Part shown: positions 23,562 to 30,822 of the stretch, one piece after another
How positions within the stretch are numbered: the first letter of the stretch is position 1
Layout of the letters: each line of letters opens with the position of its first letter
Assembly (NCBI GenBank): GCA_034440235.1
Contig: JAWXBR010000014.1
Span: 1-37,826, forward strand
DNA length: 37,826 nucleotides
Origin: JAWXBR01 sp034440235
GTDB lineage: Bacteria; Bacteroidota; Ignavibacteria; Kapaibacteriales; Kapaibacteriaceae
Direction of reading: 5' to 3'
Notes under the pieces: generated by a model
What the model was told of the DNA's origin: nothing
Seen by the model: only the letters and a program-made list of their open reading frames with translations
The model's database searches: none
Program-made: the position numbers and the translations under genes

Positions 23562-24885
23562 TGCGATACGGCAATACGAGTAACACCAGACGCATCATCT
23601 CGTTTGTATCATCCATGCCAGCTTCGAATGGCACACTACGCGCGGGATGAAACGGGTTACGCTTGTTCTGAGCCGTGTTGTCGAAGGTTGCTTCGGCGTT
23701 CAACACACTGCCAGCGGGTATTACGACCGGACGTTTGAACTGATAGAACTCTTGCCAATCGAAGTCCCAGTCTGGTATGTACACAAGTGGTATGGTGTCG
23801 CCCTTAGGAGTCTCTGCCCAGACACGAAAGGTGCGTCCGAGAAGATGCATGTGTGGGTTTATGTTGAGTACGCTTATAGAGTCGCGAATGCGAGCATAGA
23901 TGTGGTGTGTAACCACGGTGTCTGCTGGTATGAATCGATCTGTTGGTGCAAGCCTAGGCGCGAATGCTGCAAACACAATCGTGCGTGACGTGTCCTTACC
24001 AAACCACATGTCGGCGTGTGCACTATCCCAATCTTCTTTTGGAGTAGGAGCATAATGCAGATTTCGAATAAGCAACACACCGCGTTTCGGTAGTCGAAAC
24101 CCAATGCCTTCGGGATAGAGGAGTGGTCGCATGCCCGGCAACCAGCCTCCGTGGAATGTTTCTATCGGCGGACCAAACCTTTGCGAAACAAGATTGAAGA
24201 ACTCATAATCATGATTGTCGTCCACAAACTGCGAGTCGGTGTACTGAAAGTACTCGGGTACGTTCTTCAGTGAAATGTCCGGTGCGACTTCGAGTACCTG
24301 GTAACTGGCATGGTGCGATAACGTGCGATTACCTGGCACATAGTGAATGCCTCGCACCCACCGTTCCTCGGTAAACTCGAACGGAATGGCATAACAGTAG
24401 TACGTCTGTGCATTCGTACCAGGGATGCGCAACCGAGAGCGCATCGCAATCGATACATCGGCCTCGTTGCGAACGACATCGGCCTCGTTGCGAACGACAT
24501 CGGCCTCGTTGCGAACGACATCTAAGAGTGTCTCGCCGCGAGCCCACTTTCCAATAGCAGTTATCTCTGAGTCGGATAGCCGACGCTCGTGAGCAAAGCT
24601 ACGGTAGTTCGGATCGTTTCGCTGCGGAGGCATGAATCTGCTTGCCGTGACTTCGGCAATTAGACGAGCGTGTTTACTGACCTCAACGAACGTGGTTAGC
24701 GGGAACGGACCCGGTCCGCCAGCGTAATGACAGGGCACACAGTTTCGCAGAACAATTGGCGCAACGAAGCGCTTGTAATCTCCTTCGTCAGCCACTTGCA
24801 TCGAAGCACACGTACATAACACAAACAGGAGCTGCAGCATGAACCACACATGTTTCAGTCTGAGCCGTGAATGAGCAATAACCAA
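23533..24885 (-). CDS. Exported cytochrome c / PHM-type copper monooxygenase fusion
   Basis: 450 residues from a TTG at 24885, two bases after the peroxidase stop; the ATG at 24840 is an alternative. The hydrophobic N-terminus (HVWFMLQLLFVLCTCASM) is an export signal. The haem motif CVPCH is at 49-53 with likely axial Met85 in FMPPQ. A linker with three exact DVVRNEA repeats (122-142) leads to the copper monooxygenase fold: HH 191-192, His277 (NLHY), His345-x-His347 (PHMH) and Met430 (NEM), all six ligands expected for CuH and CuM. Unlike its relative at 1337-2902 it has no sorting domain, so it probably stays periplasmic or membrane-bound. It lies between the di-haem peroxidase and the nuclease genes in one operon. 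The substrate is unknown. Confidence 0.84.
   Translation of the reverse strand: MVIAHSRLRLKHVWFMLQLLFVLCTCASMQVADEGDYKRFVAPIVLRNCVPCHYAGGPGPFPLTTFVEVSKHARLIAEVTASRFMPPQRNDPNYRSFAHERRLSDSEITAIGKWARGETLLDVVRNEADVVRNEADVVRNEADVSIAMRSRLRIPGTNAQTYYCYAIPFEFTEERWVRGIHYVPGNRTLSHHASYQVLEVAPDISLKNVPEYFQYTDSQFVDDNHDYEFFNLVSQRFGPPIETFHGGWLPGMRPLLYPEGIGFRLPKRGVLLIRNLHYAPTPKEDWDSAHADMWFGKDTSRTIVFAAFAPRLAPTDRFIPADTVVTHHIYARIRDSISVLNINPHMHLLGRTFRVWAETPKGDTIPLVYIPDWDFDWQEFYQFKRPVVIPAGSVLNAEATFDNTAQNKRNPFHPARSVPFEAGMDDTNEMMRLVLLVLPYRNGDENINLD
24455..24522 (-). repeat. Three exact 21-bp tandem repeats in the haem-copper linker
   Basis: Units at 24455-24475, 24476-24496 and 24497-24517 plus a 5-base start of a fourth (to 24522). 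They encode DVVRNEA three times in the linker. Copies are identical, suggesting a recent expansion. No spacers are present, so it is not CRISPR. Confidence 0.9.
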
Positions 24886-24887
24886 GG

Positions 24888-26867
24888 TTAGTATACCCCG
24901 CCGATGACACGTTTGTTGAGTTCGGCACGGCCATCGATGACGGGTAGGCGCGACGGACGTGTGCCAAAGCCAGCGGTGTCTGTAAGTGCTTTCATGAAGC
25001 TCACAAGGTCGCGTTGTTCTTGCGCTGTTAGGTCGAGCTTGTCGAAGGGAAGCGTCTGATACTTAAGTGGAATACCAATTCCATCGCCACCGCCACGATT
25101 GTAAAAGTCGACTACCTGCTCAAGCGTCTTGTAAACGCCGTTATGCATGTAGGGGGCTGTGAGGGCCACGTTCCGAACGGTCATCGTTTTGAACGAGTGA
25201 CGAAGAAAGACAACCTGATCCTTGATTGTACCGCCGAAACGTCCGATATCGGCGTCGAGGGTTGCATGCGCAACAACGGGTTGTGTTGGTACACCAAGAA
25301 CTTCAGATTCAGTTTCGGTATAACGTGGCGGAACTAGTCCGGTAAACGTCGGAGCAAAATGACAAGTCCCGCACGCCGCCTTGCCCATAAAGAGATTGAA
25401 ACCACGCCGCACCGGTGCAGCAAGAACCTTCGTTTCACGGCGCAGATACTGATCTACGGGAGAGTTGAACCGCGTTAACGATACGATGTATGCGGCGATG
25501 GCTTGTCCCACACTCCACGAATGAATGCGCTCGGTAACGCCATTGGGGGCGTTGTTGCGGTCGTCGCTGACGTTCGGAAAGGCAAGTGCAAATTTTTGCG
25601 CGTACTCAGCACTCGTGCGGATGCGTGCTACCATGTCCGACACTGTCGACCCGAATTCGCGATCATTCGTCACTACATGATCGATAACGTCTTCTAGTCT
25701 TGATGCTCTCAGATCATAAAAAAATTTATCAGCGAGGGCAGCGTTAAGAATTGTGGGCGCGTTGCGCAGGATGTTGCCATCGTGACCTAGTGCAATGCTT
25801 GTGGATGCCCCATCCGTAAACGCTTTCTCGGGTTTATGACACGATGCACATGCACGATCGTTTGTCGACGAAAGAATCGGGTCGAAGAAGAGCGTGCGTC
25901 CGAGCTCGACCAATTCTGGCGTGCAGTTTTTCGCAGGAATTCCTGTGAAGTAGGATGCATTCAAGAGCGACGCGTCGAAGATGTGACGCGCCTTTGAGTT
26001 TGTTGCCTGGGGCAAAGACGTATAGTCTTCCACCGATTCTATACTACGCGCCAACTGCACATCCAACAATGCGCCAAAAAGTGGATCGGCCCAGTCGCGT
26101 ATGAACGCGACTCGGTCCATCTGCTCAAACGATTTCTGTTTGTCGAAGAACGCAACAAGCCCCTTCGAGAGCCCCTTCACCTGCGACTGCAATTCGGCCT
26201 GTTCGTGAGGAAGTGATTCGACGTAAATATGTGCAAGCCACGCAATGCGTTGTGCATTCACGCGGAGTTCCCTTACTGTGTTGCCAGAGGCCGGCGAATC
26301 GAAGCCTGTTATGCCCATAGAAACCAGTCGCACGATAGACTGCCGAAGCATTGCCATGCAATGCCTGTCGGTAAGGGGCGCGCTTCGCACAATTGGCCTA
26401 ATCTGTTGTGCATTGTCGCGCAGTAGCGCGGCTTTGGGTACGAGCTGAGTCAAGGCAGAGTCTGTACAGGCGGCGTCCGAGAACAGCATCTCCTCGATAA
26501 TCTGCTGTCCCTCGGGCTCGATAATTACGATGAACGACGAGTTGCGATCGGAGCGTGGTAGAGGCGCGCCATTCAGATAACTGTTTACATACTCTTGGTC
26601 TAGATACTCTAGGAACATTTCGACGTTCTTGTACGCCATGCGTGTTCGTATGTAGGCTGCGCGCGCGCGCGTAAGAGGGAGCTGTCCGCGCTGCACAGAA
26701 TCGATAGTTGCAGACAGAACTGTTGTACACTCGAGAAAGACATCATAGTCTGTGAGAAGCGCGCTACGAATGAGCTGTACACGATTGGTGCTTTCATTTG
26801 TAGACAACGCCGATGTTAGGATGAGGCATGTCAGAACAAGGGTAACGGTCAGAACTGGGAGGCGCAT
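24888..26867 (-). CDS. Di-haem cytochrome c peroxidase (MauG/CcpA-type) with N-terminal helical domain
   Basis: 659 residues from the ATG at 26867, which starts the signal peptide MRLPVLTVTLVLTCLILTSA; an ATG ten codons upstream is less likely. Residues about 25-280 form a helical domain (KNVEMFLEYLDQEYVNSYLNGAPLP, RDWADPLFGALLD) seen in some Bacteroidota peroxidases and loosely imelysin-like. The catalytic half carries two haem sites, CASCH at 340-344 and CGTCH at 499-503, with LGRTLFFDPILSS and LRNAPTILNAALADKFFYDLRA as family blocks. Members reduce H2O2 with cytochrome electrons or, like MauG and MbnH, oxidise partner proteins through high-valent haem. The copper/haem fusion starts two bases downstream, making it an obvious candidate partner. 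Confidence 0.88.
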   Translation of the reverse strand: MRLPVLTVTLVLTCLILTSALSTNESTNRVQLIRSALLTDYDVFLECTTVLSATIDSVQRGQLPLTRARAAYIRTRMAYKNVEMFLEYLDQEYVNSYLNGAPLPRSDRNSSFIVIIEPEGQQIIEEMLFSDAACTDSALTQLVPKAALLRDNAQQIRPIVRSAPLTDRHCMAMLRQSIVRLVSMGITGFDSPASGNTVRELRVNAQRIAWLAHIYVESLPHEQAELQSQVKGLSKGLVAFFDKQKSFEQMDRVAFIRDWADPLFGALLDVQLARSIESVEDYTSLPQATNSKARHIFDASLLNASYFTGIPAKNCTPELVELGRTLFFDPILSSTNDRACASCHKPEKAFTDGASTSIALGHDGNILRNAPTILNAALADKFFYDLRASRLEDVIDHVVTNDREFGSTVSDMVARIRTSAEYAQKFALAFPNVSDDRNNAPNGVTERIHSWSVGQAIAAYIVSLTRFNSPVDQYLRRETKVLAAPVRRGFNLFMGKAACGTCHFAPTFTGLVPPRYTETESEVLGVPTQPVVAHATLDADIGRFGGTIKDQVVFLRHSFKTMTVRNVALTAPYMHNGVYKTLEQVVDFYNRGGGDGIGIPLKYQTLPFDKLDLTAQEQRDLVSFMKALTDTAGFGTRPSRLPVIDGRAELNKRVIGGVY

Positions 26868-26882
26868 AAGACTACCTGGGTC

Positions 26883-26895
26883 GTGCCAATGGCAC
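26883..26895. promoter_or_regulatory. Inverted repeat upstream of the di-haem peroxidase
   Basis: GTGCC-AAT-GGCAC, 16 bases before the chosen ATG, could be an operator or form a small hairpin. It is a single short palindrome, so function is uncertain. Confidence 0.25.
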
Positions 26896-26900
26896 ATGTC

Positions 26901-26944
26901 TATTAAAACAGAAGGCGGGCCGAATGCTGTTGCATCCGACCCGC
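26901..26944 (-). terminator. Rho-independent terminator after the PhoX-like gene
   Basis: On the minus strand an 11-of-13-bp stem with arms GCGGG..GCAT and ATGC..CCCGC (26915-26944) and a 4-base loop is followed by CTTCTGTTTTAAT. It lies 49 bases past the stop at 26993 and separates this gene from the peroxidase gene. Confidence 0.6.
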
Positions 26945-26992
26945 TCTCTGAATGAGATTGCGTTTACTTATTTGGGTCAACGCTATGAGAAC

Positions 26993-28855
26993 TTACTTCT
27001 GCAGCAGAACGTTTTGAACCTTACCGTCAGCAGTCATCAGGTAGTAAGAGCCAGATGCGAGGTCACGAATGTCCATGATTTCTGCATTGGTGATAACGCG
27101 TACACGTTGTCCATCTGATGTATAGAGAGCAGCATCGATTGCGTGGTTAAAACGAATTTCGCGTGATGTCGGGTTAGGATAGATGCGCAGTTCAGCATCC
27201 TTGCGCTCTTCTTCTGTTGGTTCTTGTACACCCGAGATAACAGCGTCGAAACCGTAGACAACCATTGTAAGTGAGTTGTTGAATGGCGCTTCGTTAAAGC
27301 CCGAAGGGTGTTGCGAGTTGAACAGTACACCCTTGCCATCTGGCGTTGCAATCGCACCAGTGATTTCCGCACCTTGCGGTGTAATTGCAAGACGCTGCAA
27401 GTTGGCTAGCGTTGGAGCAACACTCATGTCGAGCATGTACATTTCGCATGGACGGTTTGTAACGCCAAATGGAGCACGACCAAAGGTGCTGCCATTTAGG
27501 TCTTCTTGCACAAGCATGAACGTCTTGTTTGCGATGTACAGGAAGGAAAGACCATCTGGATTAGAAAGATGCTTATCTGGATATGGTACGTAAGCACCAG
27601 CATCATTGATGTATGGCCCGGCTTCTAAGAATGTCTTAATCGAGTTATCTGCTGGGTCGAATACAAGTACACGGCCGTAGTAATCCCAGTATGCAGCCGA
27701 ATCAACGCTAGTTCCTAGAGCTGTAGCGCGATCAGTAGCGTGCTTAGGCATTGTGTAGCCTAGCGCTTTGTTCTTTTTGTTAGTAGAACCTGGCTTGTCT
27801 GTACCCGTTTCTGTGATGTAAATCTTGCCATCCGTCTTATTGAGAGCTGGCCATTCGAGACGTGTAAAGCCGGTAGCGTTAAGAGCTGCTGCTTGTGAGT
27901 GAGCGGACAACGCCTTCGCTGCTGTCGAGTTGTCGAGCTCGACCCACGTACCCGTGAATGCGCCGGCATTCTGTTTGTACGCGTACAGTGTTCCCGAGGT
28001 GAAATCGCCAGGAGTTGTCGCTACAAACTTATTCAAGAGGGAAGCGCCAGCGTCGCCATCTTCGGCAAGGTAAACAGTTTTATCATCTGGCATTACAACG
28101 CCACCTTCATACCCCATCTTGCCCCAGTTGTATTGCTTGCGGATTGCCTTTGCTTCGTACGGATCGATTTCAACCATGTAGTTAAGGTTTTGATATGCCT
28201 TGATTGTTTGTCCGTTGTAGCCTGGGAAGCCAGCAGGTGTGGTTGTACCAATTACAAAGTCAGTTGTATCACGAATACCATTGCCATCGGAGTAGATGCC
28301 AGTATTGCTTGCCTGATACCATTCTTCCGCTGTCCAGATGCGTCCATCCGCATTCGAAACGATACCACCACAGTTCATTCCCGTCGAACCAACAGTGTTA
28401 ACAAAGTCTACGTTGTGAAACTTGCCAGAACGTCCGTCGGCAAGTGTCGTGGTGCCGATTTCGTATTTGCCAAGCGTCTGATTCCATTCTAAGCGGAATA
28501 CTGTCATTCCACCACCGTCACCAATCTTATCGTTCTTTTCAACCATTTCGTGGTTAACTGAAACCCATCCGACTGCATTAGCTGGATCTGTTGCACGCTT
28601 TGGTGAAATACCAATGAAGTCATGCCATTGCTTGGCTTTCGCTGTGCCAGCAGGGGATGTATAGGTAGCCGTAGTTGTAACATCGTCGGTGCTACCGACA
28701 AACAAGATTTGAGATTTCAAGGGGCTTGGTGGTACAACTACCTTGTGCGTAAGGTAAGGGACCATGGTAGCTGGCTCGATCTGAGCTGGAAAGATTTGGG
28801 CGCTTGCTGCAGAGATAGTGCAAACGAGGGTAATTACGAGAAGCCAAGGCTTCAT
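26993..28855 (-). CDS. PhoX-like (DUF839) phosphatase with T9SS sorting domain
   Basis: 620 residues. A signal peptide (MKPWLLVITLVCTISAASAQ) precedes a PhoX/DUF839 beta-propeller. Recognisable parts are VGWVSVNHEMVE, MNCGGIVSNADGRIWTAEEWY (matching the PhoX Cys iron ligand and acidic metal ligands), YEGGVVMPDDKTVYLAEDGDAGASLLNKFV, and LEWPALNKTDGKIYITETGTD. PhoX enzymes are Fe/Ca-dependent alkaline phosphatases that release phosphate from organic esters. Here a C-terminal type IX sorting module (LRIYPNPTSREIRF to KVQNVLLQK) replaces the usual Tat export route, so it probably acts at the cell surface. A GGAG lies 6 bases before the ATG. It is followed by a terminator, so it may be its own transcription unit. 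Confidence 0.87.
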   Translation of the reverse strand: MKPWLLVITLVCTISAASAQIFPAQIEPATMVPYLTHKVVVPPSPLKSQILFVGSTDDVTTTATYTSPAGTAKAKQWHDFIGISPKRATDPANAVGWVSVNHEMVEKNDKIGDGGGMTVFRLEWNQTLGKYEIGTTTLADGRSGKFHNVDFVNTVGSTGMNCGGIVSNADGRIWTAEEWYQASNTGIYSDGNGIRDTTDFVIGTTTPAGFPGYNGQTIKAYQNLNYMVEIDPYEAKAIRKQYNWGKMGYEGGVVMPDDKTVYLAEDGDAGASLLNKFVATTPGDFTSGTLYAYKQNAGAFTGTWVELDNSTAAKALSAHSQAAALNATGFTRLEWPALNKTDGKIYITETGTDKPGSTNKKNKALGYTMPKHATDRATALGTSVDSAAYWDYYGRVLVFDPADNSIKTFLEAGPYINDAGAYVPYPDKHLSNPDGLSFLYIANKTFMLVQEDLNGSTFGRAPFGVTNRPCEMYMLDMSVAPTLANLQRLAITPQGAEITGAIATPDGKGVLFNSQHPSGFNEAPFNNSLTMVVYGFDAVISGVQEPTEEERKDAELRIYPNPTSREIRFNHAIDAALYTSDGQRVRVITNAEIMDIRDLASGSYYLMTADGKVQNVLLQK

Positions 28856-28889
28856 TTTGTGCTCCGATAGGTTGTGACAAATTCTGCCA

Positions 28890-28917
28890 CGAAACTATCC
28901 GCGCTATGTAACGCCAA
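28890..28917 (-). promoter_or_regulatory. Possible promoter of the PhoX-like gene
   Basis: On the minus strand TTG (28915-28917), 17 bases, then TAGTTTCG (28890-28897), one mismatch to TAnnTTTG. The leader would be roughly 30 bases and includes the GGAG ribosome-binding site. I see no Pho-box-like direct repeats. Confidence 0.42.
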
Positions 28918-28941
28918 GTTGACCGCTAGGTAATGGTTACG

Positions 28942-29466
28942 TCACCTTACGGTAACTGTTTGGATTTCATCCAAACAACGACGTAGTGCGTCTTTGTCGG
29001 TTACTGTAATAACAATGCGCTTGCCGTTGTTCAGCGTCAATTCAAAACCGTCTGTGCCTCCCCATATATATCCCATCTTGCCATTAAAGGGGTTCCAGCG
29101 GATACCCCAGCCGCCGAATTCGCCGAATCCATTGACGGGGCGGATATCGCATTTCTGCACATCAGACCATGAAATCTGACGGTCTGCAATGTGGAATGGA
29201 CGGAATCGTACACGCACCTCGGTAGCGTCTATAATCACGCGCATCTTGGAAGTAGCAAAGATGAAATACGTGAAGGCAAGGCAAAATGGCGCTAATAAAA
29301 GCCCACCGGCCATTACTACCCAGTCCGGTTTTCCACCGTCCGAAGCCATTGCAAACAGAATAATTGCGTTTACGACTACGCTAATGCCAAGAAAGACTGC
29401 CAACAATGTCTTCAGGCTTTTCGGTGTATGCTGTACATCTTCATAACACATAGCGCAATATTGCAT
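28942..29466 (-). CDS. Small membrane protein with PH-like domain, unknown function
   Basis: 174 residues from the ATG at 29466; an ATG at 29451 is also possible. The N-terminus has a CxxC-like MQYCAMCYEDVQ. Two membrane helices follow (LLAVFLGISVVVNAIILFAM and WVVMAGGLLLAPFCLAFTYFIF), then a C-terminal soluble domain (MRVIIDATEVRVRFRPF, IRPVNGFGEFGGWGIRW, GFELTLNNGKRIVITVTDKDALRRCL). The last part resembles bacterial pleckstrin-homology-like domains of the YdbS/YcxB kind, which sit next to membrane helices; the match is by pattern only. The gene starts two bases from the divergent exporter start and lies upstream of the PhoX-like gene. Confidence 0.68.
   Translation of the reverse strand: MQYCAMCYEDVQHTPKSLKTLLAVFLGISVVVNAIILFAMASDGGKPDWVVMAGGLLLAPFCLAFTYFIFATSKMRVIIDATEVRVRFRPFHIADRQISWSDVQKCDIRPVNGFGEFGGWGIRWNPFNGKMGYIWGGTDGFELTLNNGKRIVITVTDKDALRRCLDEIQTVTVR
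29455..29464. promoter_or_regulatory. 10-bp palindrome between divergent starts
   Basis: GCAATATTGC is a perfect palindrome that runs into the start codon of the minus-strand gene and ends 4 bases before the plus-strand ATG. It is a possible operator or chance; there is one copy only. Confidence 0.25.
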
Positions 29467-29468
29467 AG

Positions 29469-30779
29469 ATGTTGTCAACTCGCGATGTTTTTCGATTCTG
29501 GACCCCACTTTGCGCCACATGGATAATGATGTCAGCAGAGGGTCCTGTACTTACATCGATCATAGCCCGCTTAGCCGATCCCACACTAAACCTGGCTGCG
29601 TACGGTGTGGCGATCGCGGTGGGCATGCTTATCGAGTCGCCCGTCATTCACCTCCTAAGCACCACAGTCGCCCTCGCCCGCGACCGAGCCTCGCTAGTAG
29701 AATTGCAGAAATATGCCCTTAAAGTAAATCTTCTCGTAACAACCGGCATGCTGCTTATCGTCGTTCCACCAGTCTATCATGTGCTTTCGATTGACATTCT
29801 GCGTTTGCCTTACAACATCGCAAATCCAATGCATTGGGCCCTGGTGGGGATGATACCGTTTCCTGCTGCCGTGGGGTATCGCAGGTCGATGCAGGGTGTG
29901 CTCATTCGCAACGGACGCACCCGGCTTGTTGCAATGGGTACCATCGTGCGGTTTAGTGCCATGGCAGGATCGGCTACACTACTGGTTCTGTCAAATTCAT
30001 TGCCCGGTGCACTCATCGGCACACTGGGTCTTAGTTGCGGCGTGATCGCCGAGGCATTTACTACGCGTTTTATGGCACGCAAGGTAATCGCAGACCTTCC
30101 ACATACAGCCGATGGGGATGTCACGAAAAGGCAGCCCCTTACCCAGCGAGAGATATTTAGATTTCATTTGCCGCTTGCGATGACGTCTGTCATTGGCTTT
30201 GCCGTGATGCCAATGCTAACAATATTTATGAACAGAGCACCACTGCCTGTCATGTCACTTGCGGTACTGCCGGTTGTCGACTCGCTCGTATTTCTGTTTA
30301 GAAGCTTCGGGTTCTCCTACCAGGAAGTTGGTATTGCGCTTATGGGTGAGAAGCGTGAAAACGAAGCAGTGATACGTCGCGTAGGCTGGTATATCGCGGG
30401 TGGAACGACGCTGCTCTTGGGGCTGTTGGCGTTTACGCCGTTAATTGACCTAGTGTTTAGAAATGTGTACGGACTTACGCCAGAGCTCGCGTCATTTGCC
30501 GTGCTGCCGACACAATTATTGATTGTGCTGCCCACGATTGCAGTGATGTACTCGGTGCAACGCTCAATACTCATCACATCACGCAGGAATGTTGCCGTCA
30601 CAATGTCAACGGTCACAGAAGTAGTATCAGTTGCCTTTGTAATGGCCGTCCTGGTGCTGTTTACGTCATGGCCAGGAGCGATCGCCGCAGCTCTAGCCAT
30701 GAGTATAGGACGTGTTCTCGCCAACGGATACCTTACACGCGAGGTTCGGGCTCTTAAAACGCGGGGCACCCGTGCTTAA
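29469..30779 (+). CDS. MOP/MATE-like multi-pass exporter (ANKH-like group)
   Basis: 436 residues, nearly all hydrophobic, with about twelve membrane helices in two similar halves (FRFWTPLCATWIMMSAEGPVL and later FRFHLPLAMTSVIGFAVMPML), typical of the multidrug/oligosaccharidyl-lipid/polysaccharide flippase superfamily. The FRFW-PL-TW-MM-EGP start, the AAYGVAIAVGMLIESPVIHLLST segment and the YRRSMQGVLIRNGRT loop recall a poorly studied bacterial branch related to ANKH, but I rank that below the superfamily call. Substrate unknown; candidates are lipids, drugs or anions. It begins two bases from the divergent small membrane-protein gene, so the start could be slightly off. The ABC protein follows 43 bases later. 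Confidence 0.72.
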   Translation: MLSTRDVFRFWTPLCATWIMMSAEGPVLTSIIARLADPTLNLAAYGVAIAVGMLIESPVIHLLSTTVALARDRASLVELQKYALKVNLLVTTGMLLIVVPPVYHVLSIDILRLPYNIANPMHWALVGMIPFPAAVGYRRSMQGVLIRNGRTRLVAMGTIVRFSAMAGSATLLVLSNSLPGALIGTLGLSCGVIAEAFTTRFMARKVIADLPHTADGDVTKRQPLTQREIFRFHLPLAMTSVIGFAVMPMLTIFMNRAPLPVMSLAVLPVVDSLVFLFRSFGFSYQEVGIALMGEKRENEAVIRRVGWYIAGGTTLLLGLLAFTPLIDLVFRNVYGLTPELASFAVLPTQLLIVLPTIAVMYSVQRSILITSRRNVAVTMSTVTEVVSVAFVMAVLVLFTSWPGAIAAALAMSIGRVLANGYLTREVRALKTRGTRA

Positions 30780-30805
30780 GGCATGGACCCATAATTCACG
30801 CCACT

Positions 30806-30822
30806 CTAGCTAGATTCGCTAG
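30806..30822. promoter_or_regulatory. Inverted repeat with -7-like box before the double ABC gene
   Basis: CTAGC and GCTAG arms flank a 7-base spacer ending immediately before the ATG at 30823. TAGATTCG (30811-30818), one base from TAnnTTTG, lies within it, 4 bases from the ATG. It may be a promoter with an operator; no -33 element is visible. Confidence 0.35.

Noticed and set aside
24455..24522. CRISPR-like repeats
   Set aside because: Units are directly adjacent without spacers and encode an in-frame heptapeptide.
27899..28492. Long open frame (197 codons) opposite the PhoX-like gene
   Set aside because: Its composition is that of an antisense shadow, it has no recognisable domain, and the PhoX-like frame is clearly real.
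30317..30769. 150-codon open frame opposite the exporter gene
   Set aside because: Antisense of hydrophobic helices; Thr/Arg-rich with no family features.
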